This document shows, piece after piece, positions 21,527 through 32,113 of a DNA stretch of 64,000 bases. Made by a program: the position numbers and the translations under genes. Position 1 is the first letter of the stretch, and every line of letters starts with the position of its first letter. The DNA is from Saccopteryx bilineata (Eukaryota; Chordata; Mammalia; Chiroptera; Emballonuridae), in contig NC_089492.1 in NCBI RefSeq assembly GCF_036850765.1, positions 293,778,590 to 293,842,589 on the forward strand. The letters are read 5' to 3'. The notes beneath the pieces were generated by a model that was given only the letters and a program-made list of their open reading frames with translations, searched no databases and was not told the origin of the DNA.

Positions 21527-21786
21527 AGCATCAATCATTAGGTTTTCATTGTGCATTGCAACACCTTAGTTGTTTATCGATTGCTTTCTCATATGTGCCT
21601 TGTCCGTGGGCCTTCAGCAGACCGAGTAACCCCTTGCTTGAGCCAGCGACGTTGGGCTCAAGCTGGTGAGCTTTTGCTCAAACCAGATGAGCCCGCACTC
21701 AAGTTGGTGACCTCGGGGTCTCGAACCTGGGTCTTCCACATCCCAGTCTGATGCTCTATCCACTGCACCACCACTTGGTCAGGCAT
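21527..21786 (-). repeat. SINE-B, minus, tail-truncated
   Basis: Starts in the body at GCATCAATCATTAGGTTTTC and ends with the head complement CCACTTGGTCAGGC. It is fused directly to the L1 break. Confidence 0.88.
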
Positions 21787-23990
21787 GAGAGAGTTCTGTT
21801 TGGTATTTATCCTTATTATGTTCCTATTAAAATAGCCCTACGTAAGATCAAGAAGGCCATGTTCTAATCTGTATAATCCTGGGTTTCACTCTCGGTTTGT
21901 GTGATTGTATGTGAAGTCTTTGTTTAATGTCTAAATATGTCTGTTGTTAAGGCCTGAATTAAGTTCTTGCACACAAAAATTGGAAATGCTGGCTTTAATA
22001 TTGAAAACATAAAATAATTTTATTCCCTACAAATATATTATTATAATTGAAATAAATAAAGCACTCTGATTTAAATTTAAATAAAGTCTAATGTAGATCC
22101 TAAATACTTGCTAATTTAGCCAGGCTGCTCCAAGCTACAAGCTGAAAGCTGAAAGGCTTGAAGCAGCATAGATTTGCATAATAAAAAGTGTAAAGATTTT
22201 TTTTTTACTATAAGAAAATAATGAAAGTCATACTGTAATTTTCCAGCTTTAATATATACTCTTTAAAGTGCCTGTTAATTAATGTTAAGAAAATGTTTTA
22301 ATAAGTATGGTAATATTGCTTGAAAATGCATTTACTCTATTTTATTAGAAGTTAACTTAAAGACAAGTATTTCTTACAATCTTTGAAGTCAAAATATTAT
22401 AAAGTGTGCTCAACAAATGCTTAAAGGTCAGTTGTAAATAATATATATATGAAAAAGGGGAAGTCATATCCTAGAACTCCTGAAAATCTATCTTATCATG
22501 CTTTTTACTTTCAAAAATTTCTTTTGAATGCTGATGTACAGGAGATGCCAAATATCTTTCTCCTGCAAACTTCTACCCTCTTTTATTTAATCCAGCTAAT
22601 AATGCTGTTTTGTCTTTTTCCAAATAGCTCCAGATATATAGAAAAAGTTTATATAGGCAGATGAGGACCCTCAAACCCCTCAGTGAGATCTTCTGAGCAT
22701 GGCTTTTAAGGTCTATAATGACCAAGAGGCAGACAAAGCCCAAAAAAGATCAAGCAAAATACCAACTCTTGGCATATGCCCATAAAGTCTCCAACGCCCT
22801 GAAGGGGCCTCATAGGACTCCATCAGGGCCCTGCTTCAAGAGTGGAAAGAAAGGTCATTGAGCTAAAGCCTGCCAGGCTTCTCAGCCCCCACCAGGGACA
22901 TGCCTTTGCTTTGGGGAAAAAGGGACACTGGAAGGTAAGCTGCCCCCTAGCTCCTCTAAGAAAGGGTTCAGTCTCTTCCAGCCCTGCTCCAGCCACCTGT
23001 GACCTAACCTTGCCCAGCCTCCTGGGACTTGCCACTAAAGGCTAAAGGTGCCCAGGGCCATTGGCCCCATCTCATGTCACTGTGGATGAGCCTAGGGTAT
23101 TTCTTCCAAGTAGCAGGTAAACTGATCTCATTTCTTATGGACACAAGGGCCACTTACTATGTCTTACCTGAATATTTGAGTTTTTATCCATCCCTTGAAG
23201 ATCTCTGTTGTGCATGTTGATAGTCTTATTTTCTGCTGCTTTGTTTAATATATAGTGTCTCCTTTAATCCTCTTGCCTCAATGCCCCTCAATGGTCCATT
23301 TTAGGTTGGGACCTGCTCCTAATTTAGACGAATTTACCTTTGCCACCCAGCATAATGTACCCTAAGTTTCTCCTAACTCCACAGCTGCAAAACTCCAGGA
23401 AAGGGCCCCCTGGTCTCATATCTCCAGGCTGAAGAGAACAGGGGCTCCATCTCCACACATGTTTGCAGATGGCTTTTCCAGTCTACCTAAATCATTACCA
23501 GCTAGAAGCAGTGGTCATTGGAACTTGGACTCTAGCTACAAAGTGTAGAAATGTGACAAAGATTCAAGTGCCATGAGGACTTTTCCTGGATGTGTTGCTG
23601 GACTCCTGTACTTTTACTGGATTACTGGATTTATCCTGGATGTGTTTCCTGGACTCCTGTTTCTTGTGACAGCTCTTAATGGGCTGAACTGGGATTGGGT
23701 TGCATTTTCAGGGAATGCGGATTGATGATGTGTCAGCATGGACTTGGTGAACATGTTAAGGACATTCAAAACAGAAAAGACTCTATTATAGATCCAGTTA
23801 TATCGGCTAAGAATTTGCGTAGAGGCTTTAATCTTTGTAATGTATTAAGACACTTGTTTCGGTTTCTGTTAACATTGGCTATGCTAATTTTCTGTTTATT
23901 CTGTATTTTTCCTATCTGCCTCTGTATTAGAATCTGGGAAATCAGATGAGTGCAAATCTCAGCACATGAGCTAAATTTAAAAAATATGAA
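21787..23990 (+). mobile_element. decayed mosaic ERV fragment, copy A (IN-like, NC, PR, env-like parts)
   Basis: No intact gene remains. 22340-22640 aligns with the integrase-like C-terminal part of copy C (51100-51480 reversed). At about 22664 the text CTCAAACCCCTCAGTGAGAT is followed by gag-NC-like zinc-knuckle sequence (GEKGHWKVSCPLAP near 22912) and a protease-like stretch (LISFLMDTRATYYVLPEYL, 23126-23180), with the canonical Asp-Thr-Gly altered. 23640-23950 contains a hydrophobic env-TM-like tail. Copy B (44706) and copy C (49966-51740, minus) share the same order. Confidence 0.7.
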
Positions 23991-23999
23991 AAAGGGCCT

Positions 24000-24315
24000 G
24001 AACAGACAGTGGCGCAGTGGATAGAGTGTCAGACTGGGATGTGGAAGACCCAGGTTTGAGACCCCGAGGTCACCAGCTTGAGCGCGGGCTCATCTGGTTT
24101 GAGCAAGGCTCACCAGCTTGAGCCCAAGGTCGCTGGCTCAAGCATAGGGTTACTTGGTCTGATGAAGACCCGTGGTCAAGGCACATATGAGAAAGTACTC
24201 AATGAACAACTAAGGTGTTGCAATGCGCAATGAAAAACTAGATTGATGCTTCTCATCTCTCCGTTTCTGTCTGTCTATCTCTCTCTCTGACTGTCTGTCT
24301 CTGTAAAAAAAAAAA
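24000..24315 (+). repeat. SINE-B, plus
   Basis: GCCTGAACAGACAGTGGCGC head, GTTTGAGACCCCGAGGTCAC, tail CTCTGTAAAAAAAAAAA. TGAAAAAGGGGC lies on both sides. Confidence 0.9.
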
Positions 24316-24329
24316 TGAAAAAGGGGCAT

Positions 24330-25140
24330 ATGTGGGAGGTGGGCTGTGGGCTGGTGGGGTCGTTTTAACCTAAGGCTTGGTTTGGGACTGAGCCTTTCCC
24401 ATTCTCTTAATACTAAGATCTCTTAATACAAGATCTTTTAATACTAAGATCTTTTCAACACTAAGCTTTTCTTTACACCCTTGACCAGGGGTCCCCAAAC
24501 TTTTTACACAGGGAGCCAGATCACTGTCCCTCAGACCATTCGAGGGCCAGACTATAAAAAAAAACTATGAACAAATTTCTATGCACACTGCACATATCTT
24601 ATTTTAAAGTCAAAAAACAAAACGGGAACAAATACAATATTTAAAATAAAGAACAAGTAAATTTAAATCAACAAACTGTTCAGTATTTCAATGGGAACTA
24701 TGGGCCTGCTTTTGGCTAATGAGATGGTCAATGTGCTCCTCTCACTGACCACCAATGAAAGAGGTGCCCCTTCCAGAAGTGAGGTTGGGGCTGGATAAAT
24801 TGCCTCAGGGAGCCACATGCAGCCCGTGGGCCGTAGTTTGGGAACCCCTGCCCTTGACTGTTGCAAAATGTAAGGTGGTGCATTCTTATGAGGAATCCAA
24901 TTTATGCCTCAGATGAGTGGCTTTGTATCAGAGACTTTCCTATTTGTATATTGGATTAAAGCTTTAATTGTCTATGCTATATAATAAAGCAAAGGTGAGG
25001 GGCTTGCTCTCTCTGATATTGCCATCAGCATTGAAGAGGCCTCTCGATCCCACCTTTTTTTCTCAGTGAGTCTATTTTCTTAATTCTGCACCGTTCTCCC
25101 TCAGGACCTGGAATTACCAGTTGTGCTGGTTTGGGGCAGA
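24330..25140 (+). repeat. ERV LTR (family X), plus, with hAT MITE inside
   Basis: Begins TGTGGGAGGTGGGCTGTGGG like the solo LTR at 42437, and continues after the MITE with CTTTGTATCAGAGACTTTCC and TGTATATTGGATTAAAGC, also shared with 25900 and 42550. The right end diverges from the other copies and its boundary is uncertain. Confidence 0.7.
24486..24850. mobile_element. hAT-type MITE with perfect 8-bp target duplication
   Basis: 365 bp with terminal inverted repeats CAGGGGTCCCCAAACT and CAGGGGTTCCCAAACT, flanked on both sides by CCCTTGAC (24478-24485 and 24851-24858). An 8-bp duplication and CAGGGG-type ends are hallmarks of hAT elements. No transposase is encoded. Confidence 0.93.
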
Positions 25141-25404
25141 AGATGTTCCATAGATAAGAAAAAACTAATACAGTTTTCTTGTGTTTACCTTTTGGCTGAG
25201 TGTCAGACCACTTATGTGACAATTGTGCAATTTTCACGGTACTAGAGATACTTTAAAATTTTTTGGAAGTTAGATTTTATACTTTCCAGTAGGACTTGAG
25301 ATTTTTATTAAACTTCCATTAGCTAGTTTTAATGTTTTTCAAATTTTTGTTTATTTTGGTGTAATATTTCCTCAAAAAATTTAAATAGGTTTTGTGCAAA
25401 ATCA

Positions 25405-25450
25405 TTGATTTTGCGTGTGTGTGTGTGTGTATGTGTATGTGTGTGTGTGA
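25405..25450. repeat. (GT)n microsatellite
   Basis: GTGTGTGTGTGT with ATGTGTAT interruptions, next to the minus-strand LTR end. Confidence 0.9.
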
Positions 25451-25451
25451 C

Positions 25452-25838
25452 AGAGTGTAAAGCCAGTATACACGGCCAGGGCTGCCACTATCAAAGCAGC
25501 CCGGTCCATGCAGGTTTGCATTGGATTCGGACAGTCGGTGAAGAAACAATGGAGCCAAAAACTGATGGGCCATAGTCTTTAATCCTAGCTTGCACCCAGC
25601 AGGCAAGCAAAACACACACTGGGCTCCAAAACCCACTCACATTAAGTGCTCACAAAGCCACTGACTTATCCGAGTTTCCTAGAATCAAAGGTTTCTAGCT
25701 CACCAGCCTTATTCTCCTCAGTTCCCCATCTCCTTCCTTATCCCAGATACAAACTCTGCACAAACTGGCATCTCACTCAGCACTTCGCCATCTTGGCTGC
25801 TTCTCCTGGCCACATGGCCTCTTTCTGTTCTCTGCAGG
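25452..25838 (-). repeat. ERV LTR (family X), minus, 3' part
   Basis: Reverse complement of the 3' part of the LTR at 42437-43049, ending (in LTR sense) ...TACTGGCTTTACA at 25452. It abuts a plus-strand copy, forming an inverted pair. The 5' U3 part is absent from this copy. Confidence 0.88.
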
Positions 25839-26330
25839 CAGGTAGAATCCTTGTAGCCTGGGGCTTGGTTTTGGGATTAGGCCTTTCCCACCTGTTTTGA
25901 TGTGGGGCAGTACAATCCAATCATGCCTCAGAGAAGTGTCTTTGTATTAGAGACTTCCCTGTTTTGTATATTGGATTAAAGGCTTGGATTTATACACTAT
26001 AAAATGGGGGCAGAATGAGAGCTTGCTCTCTTGGTTCCTGAATGATTAGCATGAGAGAGCAGAGGGAGCAGAGCAGAGAGCAGAAAGAGGCCATGTGGCC
26101 AGGAAACTCGGATAAGTCAGTGGCTTTGTGAGCACTGAATGTGAGTGAGTTTTGGAGCCCAGTGTGTGTTTTGCTTGCCCGCCGGGTGCAAGCTAGGATT
26201 AAAGACTATGGCCCATCAGTTTTTGGCTCCGTTGTTTCTTCACCGACTGTCCGAATCCAATGCGAACCTGCATGGACCGGGCTGCTTTGATAGTGGCAGC
26301 CCTGGCCGTGTATACTGGCTTTACATTTGG
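25831..26330 (+). repeat. ERV LTR (family X), plus
   Basis: Starts within the LTR at GGCAGGTAGAATCCTTGTAG, has a TATA-like CACTATAAAATGGGGG (25995) and the U5 end TACTGGCTTTACA, and is followed by a primer-binding-site-like sequence. About 115 bp present in the 25452 copy (after GGCCATGTGGCCAGGA) is deleted here. Confidence 0.88.
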
Positions 26331-26460
26331 CGTAGTCGGCAGGATCAAACACATTCAAGGCCTGTGCCACCTTGACAGCTCTCTTAGCTGCTGCAAATGA
26401 ACCTTGCGCCTGCTTATAGCCTGTCCCCCACACCCAATATAAGTCACAAGTGAGCAAACA
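26331..26460 (+). other. tRNA-Ser-like primer binding site and short ERV leader
   Basis: TGGCGTAGTCGGCAGGAT, one base after the LTR end, is complementary to the 3' end of a serine tRNA as I remember it (ending ATCCTGCCGACTACGCCA). About 110 bp of leader follow before a SINE fragment, so only the 5' end of a provirus survives. Confidence 0.65.
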
Positions 26461-26479
26461 TATATATCATATTTACAAA

Positions 26480-26765
26480 CTTATTTGACCAACACAGAGA
26501 CAGAGATGGACAGTCAGAGAAAGAGATAGATAGAAATAGACAAGAATGGAGAGAGAACAGAGCATCAATCTTTTCTTGTGTCTCCATAATTGTTCATTAA
26601 TTGCTTTCTTATATGTGCCTTGACTGGGGGGCTAAAGCAGACTGAGTTACCCCTCACTCAAGCCAGCGACCTTGGGCTTAAGCTAGCAACATCACGATTT
26701 TGAACCTGAGTTTTTCTCATCCAAGTCCAATTCTCTATCCACTGTGCTACCACTTCTTCAGGCTC
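26480..26765 (-). repeat. SINE-B, minus, diverged
   Basis: CAACACAGAGACAGAGATGG at left and the head complement CTACCACTTCTTCAGGC at right. Confidence 0.75.
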
Positions 26766-26784
26766 ACCACACATATTAAATGTT

Positions 26785-26945
26785 TGAACAAACTGACTAC
26801 TTATGGCGCAGTGAATAGAGCATTGACCTGAGAGTCTGAGGACCCAGGTTTGAATACCTGAGGTAGGTGGCTTGAAGCCTAAGATTGCTGGCTTGAACCC
26901 AAGGTCACTGGCTTGAGCAAGGTGTCACTGGCTCAGATGGAACAC
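26785..26945 (+). repeat. SINE-B, plus, truncated
   Basis: AACTGACTACTTATGGCGCA, A box, AGGTTTGAATACCTGAGGT; breaks off at about 26945 where the pogo-like transposase sequence begins. Confidence 0.75.
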
Positions 26946-27414
26946 CTGGAGGCTTGATATCTCAGCTCCAACCTCTTGGTGTCAGCATTAGCAAACCCTT
27001 CAAAGCTGCCATGAGAAACAAATGGAACCAATGGATGAAGTCTTCTGGGGACAATTTGAGACCAGCAGGAAGAATGAAGAAACCAAATATAGGAGACGTT
27101 TATAACTGGGTCAAAAGATCCTGGGATAATATCAAGATTGAGATAGTTGTCAAGTCATTTAAGAAGCGTGACGTTACAAATGCCATAGATGTAACTGAGG
27201 ACAAAGCTATATATGAAGAGAGTGATTCGTCATCAGACACAGATGATGACAAACTAATGGGTTGGAGTTTTGACAGTAATGAGGAGTTGTATAAATTTTA
27301 TGATGAATACTACTTGAGTTCAATAACTTCATGTAATACATTTCTTTCTCAAATTTCATGCCCCAAAATTAAGGTGCATCTTATACAAGCGAGCGTCTTA
27401 TACATGGGTAATGT
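26946..27414 (+). pseudogene. pogo-like transposase C-terminus with right TIR, truncated
   Basis: Open in one frame from about 26954 to 27430: QPLGVSISKPFKAAMRNKWN matches the pattern of the C-terminal part of pogo-type DDE transposases (QPLDVSVNKPFK-like), then an acidic tail (SDSSSDTDDDKLMG). The sequence after it reads GTGCATCTTATACAAGCGAG and a CGTCTTATACATGGGTAATG end, the same terminal repeat as the MITE at 405-745. The 5' part with helix-turn-helix and catalytic Asp residues is absent. A host-domesticated gene cannot be excluded but nothing supports it. Confidence 0.7.
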
Positions 27415-27559
27415 ACTTTTTAAATTCCTGTAAATGTAATTTGTGACTATGTTCCTAATATTATCACATTGACAATGCCATACATATCATCATTTCACCT
27501 ATAAATCTTTAAATATATGTGTAAGTCACAAGTTCCCTTTTCTTATTATAATTACAAAA

Positions 27560-27868
27560 GAATTTTTTAAATTTATTGATTAGAGAGAGAGAGAGAGACA
27601 GGATGGGCGAGAGGTGGGAGATGAGAGAGGGAGAAGAATCAACTCATAGTTCATTCTCTTTTAGTTATTCATGTATGTGACTTGACTTGGAGTGGGGGTG
27701 CTCAAGCTGACCCAGTTACCCCTTGTTTAAGGCAGAAACCCTGAGCATAAGGCAGTGACCTCATGTCAAATTGGGAAGCCTAGTCTAGCTGGTGACCATG
27801 TGATTTTGAACTCTGGTCCTCAGCGTTCCAGGTGATCACTTAATCCACTGCACCAACACCAGTCAGAC
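27560..27868 (-). repeat. SINE-B-related, minus, old
   Basis: TTTATTGATTAGAGAGAGAG tail, CTCAAGCTGACCCAGTTACC body, head complement CACCAACACCAGTCAGAC. Confidence 0.7.
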
Positions 27869-27904
27869 ACAAAAGTATTTTCATACTGATCAAAATACCA
27901 AAAA

Positions 27905-28302
27905 CTTTTTTTTTTTTTTTTCATTTTTCTGAAGCTGGAAACAGGGAGAGACAGTCAGACAGACTCCCGCATGCGCCGACCGGGATCCACCCGGCACGCC
28001 CACCAGGGGTGATGCTCTGCCCACCAGGGGGCGATGCTCTGCCCATCCTGGGCGTCGCCCTGTTGCAACCAGAGCCACTCTAGCGCCTGAGGCAGAGGCC
28101 ACAGAGCCATCCCCAGCGCCCGGGCCATCTCTGCTCCAATGGAGCCTTGGCTGCGGGAGGGGAAGAGAGAGACAGAGAGGAAAGCGCGGCGGAGGGGTGG
28201 AGAAGCAAATGGGCGCTTCTCCTGTGTGCCCTGGCCGGGAATCGAACCCGGGTCCTCCGCATGCTAGGCCGACGCTCTACCGCTGAGCCAACCGGCCAGG
28301 GC
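27905..28302 (-). repeat. SINE-A, minus
   Basis: Young-looking full-length copy with poly-T left end and CCGGCCAGGGCC head. Flanked by CAAAATACCAAAAACTTT on both sides as target duplication. Confidence 0.95.
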
Positions 28303-28429
28303 CTCAAAATACCAAAAACTTTGTCAGCATTTAATTCCTTCATTTTTTCAAAAATTTATTTTTCTTAATTGATATTTGAATTATTATTAAGTACACTCAT
28401 TTATGCTTAGACTCTGCATCCTGTTTTTG

Positions 28430-28757
28430 TTTTTTACAGAGACAGAGAGAGAGTCAGAGAGAGGGACAGATAGAGACAGACAGGAAGGAACAAAGAGAAA
28501 TGAGAAGCATCAATCATCAGTTTTTCGTCGCGACACCTTAGTTGTTCATTGATTGCTTTCTCATATGTGCCTTGACCGTGGGCCTTCAGCAGACTGAGTA
28601 ACCCCTTGCTCGAGCCAGCGACCTTGGGTCCAAGCTGGTGTGCTTTGTTCAAACCAGATGAGCCTGAACTCAAGCTGGTGGCCTCGGGATCTCAAACCTG
28701 GGTCCTCTGCATCCCAGTTTGACACTCTATCCACTGTGCCACTGCCTGGTCAGGCTG
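28430..28757 (-). repeat. SINE-B, minus
   Basis: TTTTTTACAGAGACAGAGAG left, head complement CACTGCCTGGTCAGGC right. GCATCCTGTTTTT is repeated on both sides. Confidence 0.94.
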
Positions 28758-28794
28758 CATCCTGTTTTTTATTATTTCTAAAGTTTGTGGCTCT

Positions 28795-29140
28795 GGACAG
28801 TTGATGCAATGGATAGAGCATTGAACCAGCATGCAGATGTCCCAGGTTCAATTCCTGTCAGGACACACAGGAGAAGTGACCATGTACTCTGTTCCTAACC
28901 CTCCCCCCCACTTGTCTCCCTGTTTATCTCCTTCAGCCAGTGACTCCAAAGTTGGCCCTGGGTGCTGAGGATAGTTTGTTGGTCAGATCGTCAGCCTCAG
29001 ACACTAAAAAATAGCTTAGTTGATGCAAGCATTACCCTCAGACAAGGTTGCCAGGTGGATACCAGTTCGGCACATGTATGAGTCTGTTGCATTATCTCCC
29101 TTTCTCTCACTTAAAGAGAAAGAAAAAGAAAGAAAAGAAA
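28795..29140 (+). repeat. SINE-D, plus, diverged
   Basis: GGACAGTTGATGCAATGGAT head, GTGCTGAGGATAGTTTGTTG, tail AAAGAGAAAGAAAAAGAAAG. Confidence 0.7.
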
Positions 29141-29394
29141 TTGTGCTACATTCTTGTATTATATTTATTGTATGTATGATGATGTAAGTAGATGATTTGT
29201 CTAGTAAAATTTCCCAGATTGTCTAATGCAGTCAAACCTTGTTTGATTGTAATGCACTTTATTAACCTTCACAGATAAATGTTTTCTAGAACATTTAGAC
29301 AAGACTGTCCACCCACAAAAACATTACATCGCGAGAAAGGACAGATGATGGTTTGCTTTGGGTTTTAGTCAGTAAAGTATTATTTATTTATTTT

Positions 29395-29640
29395 TATTTT
29401 GAGAGAGAAGCTGGGAGAGACAGAGAAACATTGAGCTGATCTTGTATGTGCACTGACCAGGGAGTCAAACCAGCAACCTCTACGCTATGAGAGAGGGGGC
29501 AAGGAGAGGGAAAGATTTTTTGTTCCACTCAGTTTCACATTCTTTCATTGCCTCCCACGTGTGTTATGACTGGAGATCAAACCCACAACTTTGTTATTTA
29601 GAGACAATGCCCTTAACTGATTGAGCTAACCAGTCAGGGC
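29395..29640 (-). repeat. VES-type SINEs, minus, partial or tandem
   Basis: AGAAACATTGAGCTGATCTT, GCACTGACCAGGGAGTCAAA, then a second head complement TTGAGCTAACCAGTCAGGGC. Confidence 0.55.
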
Positions 29641-29683
29641 CTAATAAAGTACTTTAAAATGAATGTATGTACATTACTATTAT

Positions 29684-29685
<2 letters not shown>

Positions 29686-29723
<38 letters not shown>

Positions 29724-30039
29724 GAGACAGAGAGAGAGTCAGAGAGAGGGATAGATAGGGACAGACAGACAGGAACAGAGAGATGAGAAGCATCAATCAT
29801 TAGTTTTTCATTGCGACACCTTAGTTGTTCATTGATTGCTTTCTCATATGTGCCTTGACCGCAGGCCTTCAGCAGACCGAGTAACCCCTTGCTCGAGCCA
29901 GTGACCTTGGGTCCAAGCTGGTGAGCTTTGCTCAAACCAGATGAGTCCGCACTCAAGCTGGGGACCTCAGGGTCTTGAACCTGGGTTCTCCGCATCCCAG
30001 TTCGATGCTCTATCAACTGCACCACCGCCTGGTCAGGCT
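29686..30039 (-). repeat. SINE-B, minus
   Basis: Preceded by about 35 T residues; head complement CACCACCGCCTGGTCAGGC. ACCATTATTCTTTTT/ACTATTATTCTTTTT flanks. Confidence 0.94.
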
Positions 30040-30047
30040 ACCATTAT

Positions 30048-30410
30048 TCTTTTTGTATTTTTCTGAAGTGAGGAGAAGGGAGGCAGAGAGACAGACTCCA
30101 GTATGCACCCCACTGGAATCCATTGGGTATGCCCACTAGGGGGTGACACTGCCCATCTGAGGCATTGCTCTGTTGCAATCAGAGCCTCTCTAGCACCTGA
30201 GGTGGGGGCCATGAATCCATCCTCAGTGCCCGGGCCGAGTTTCCTCCAATGGAGCCTTGACTGCAGGAGGGGTAGAGAGAGATAGAAAGAAAAGAGAGGG
30301 AGAAAGGTGGAGAAGCAGATGAGTACTTCTGTATGCCCTGATTGGGAATTCAACCTGTAATATCTACATGCTGGGCCAATGCTCCACCACAGAGCCAACC
30401 CACCATGGCT
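30048..30410 (-). repeat. SINE-A, minus, diverged
   Basis: TTTGTATTTTTCTGAAGTGA left, body GGGGGTGACACTGCCCATCT, head complement GAGCCAACCCACCATGGC. Confidence 0.85.
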
Positions 30411-30838
30411 TGTACATTACTACTTTTTGATATAATTTTATAATACACTTAATACACTACACTAATATATGTTATACACATAAATTTTATATGCTCTGGG
30501 AAATTACAAATTAATGAGACTAGTGTTAGTGAAACCCAACAAGCATTGACTCTGAAATGCTTGTAATTGCATGTCTTTGATGTCCTCAACATGTTCTTTA
30601 TTATTTAAAGTAGATTAGAGGCTGAAGCATCAGTTCAAATCCAGCTTAATCCTAGCCACTCTGGCACAGGCAGGGCTGAGACTTCTAATTTCATCAAAGG
30701 CAGATGACCTTAAGTATTTGTGTCTGTTTTGTGACATTAAATTTGCATAAGGGTCTGAACTGAAGCAGGACAGATAGCATGAACAACTTCAGCCACCTGC
30801 CCCAGTGACATTCTGCATAAAAAATCCTGATGGCAGGC

Positions 30839-31050
30839 CTGACCTGTGGTGGCGCAGTGGATAAAGCGTCGACCTGGAAATGCTGAGGTCGCCGGTTTGA
30901 AACCCTGGGCTTGCCTGGTCAAGGCACATATGGGAGTTGATGCTTCCAGCTCCTCCCCCCTGTCTCTCTCTCCTCTCTCTCTGTCTCTCTCTCTCTCCTC
31001 TCTAAAAAAATGAATAAATAAAAATTAAAAAAAAAAAAAGCTTAAAAAAA
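30839..31050 (+). repeat. SINE-C, plus, in block B
   Basis: CCTGACCTGTGGTGGCGCAG head, CTCTCT tract, tail with AAAAATTAAAAA. AAATCCTGATGGCAG is duplicated on both sides (30821 and 31067). Confidence 0.95.
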
Positions 31051-31439
31051 AAATTAAAAAAAAAAAAATCCTGATGGCAGATGGCCTATTCATTATTAAA
31101 CAGGATGCCTTGCAGTCAGAAACAGGACATCCTGAAGAAAGAAAGGCAACACCAGGAGGCAAGGGCAGCCACATGGGAGCATCAGTGACAACCATGCCCT
31201 AGAAATCACTTCTACCTGAGATGCTAGAGCACACTTAGTAGTCTGAATGTATTCTTGGGAAGTATGCAGTGGTGAGATTCAGCCGGTTTGCACCACTTCA
31301 GCAGAACCTATATCTATTTTTTGTTGAGTTTGGTGAACCAGATGTTAAAATGTCACTTGTAATCAGGGTTCTCTCTAAGGTGGGTGCCTGGGCAGCCACC
31401 CTATGTGGAAATCACAAATTTACTTTCCTTACTCTTTTT

Positions 31440-31539
31440 TTAATTTTAATTTTAATTTTCTTTTACAGTGACAGAGAGAGTCAGAGAGGGATAGATAGGG
31501 ACAGACAGGCAGGAACAAAGAGAGATGAGAAGCATCAAT
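31440..31539 (-). repeat. SINE-B, minus, left part split by the provirus
   Basis: TTTTACAGTGACAGAGAGAG to GAGATGAGAAGCATCAAT. The SINE resumes at 39655 with TCAATCATCAGTTTTTTTGG, so the provirus landed in a pre-existing SINE-B. Confidence 0.93.
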
Positions 31540-32078
31540 TGTTGCATTCGCCGGGTAAAACAAACACTGGAGACGTTTGGAGAGTTTCAGACAAAGTTTT
31601 ATGGCCAAGAGAAAAAGAAAAGAAAAGAAAACAAAACAAACCTGCGCAGGGGTGAGCTCAGGTGGTAGTCACAAGAGTCACACCGAGCGCCTACAGTCTA
31701 GGGGTTTTTATAGCATAGCAAGCAAGCGGTTCATACAGAAGCGAATTTGGCGTTTAGCAATTGGCTCCCCCAAATTAAATTTTAGTCACGTGCCTTAGTA
31801 ACCAGTCATACAGTTGAAAGCCCCCAGCTGGAAATGTCCCTATCTATCCCCTAGGATGTGGTTACATTAACTATCTTAGGAGTTTTTATGACTTCCTTAT
31901 TTCAAGGACTCCTCAGCTCCTAGTCATCCTGGGAGTCTAACGACTTCCCTATCTCAAGGACTCATCTGTTTTTTTAGTCATCCTGGGAGTCTGGGCTCAT
32001 CTGTTTACTAGACTAGTTCCTTTGAAGTTATTTCCAAAGCCCATTAATGTATTTTATGGCTTTTATTCGAATGTCACA
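31540..32078 (-). repeat. 3' LTR of provirus
   Basis: 539 bp, starting TGTGACATTC and ending GCAACA in proviral sense. The minus strand has a TATA-like TATAAAAA at 31705-31712. Four differences from the 5' LTR at 39116-39654. Confidence 0.97.
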
Positions 32079-32094
32079 TTTCCTCCTCTTCTTT
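32079..32094 (-). other. polypurine tract
   Basis: Minus strand AAAGAAGAGGAGGAAA directly before the 3' LTR, the usual primer for plus-strand synthesis. Confidence 0.9.
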
Positions 32095-32113
32095 GTGCTA
32101 GTTAAATTCTTAA

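Larger units (their letters stand above)
29150..31260 (+). repeat. segmental duplication block B, diverged paralogue of blocks A and C
   Basis: Ordered matches to blocks A/C survive between later repeats: TTAACCTTCACAGATAA (29263), GACAGATGATGGTTTGC (29339), TTTGATGTCCTCAACATGTT (30577) and AACCATGCCCTAGAAAT (31190). Divergence looks greater than between A and C. The upstream stretch CATTGACAATGCCATACATA (27467) matches 16680. No zinc-finger exon is present. Confidence 0.72.

Noticed and set aside
25319..25636. Shared peptide containing CVFCLPAGCKLGLKTMAHQF at 25319, 26145 and 42875
   Set aside because: Same family X LTR in three places and two orientations; no evidence of coding.
31577..31798. 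73-codon frame duplicated at 39153-39374 as a small protein gene
   Set aside because: Both copies lie entirely within the two LTRs of the provirus.
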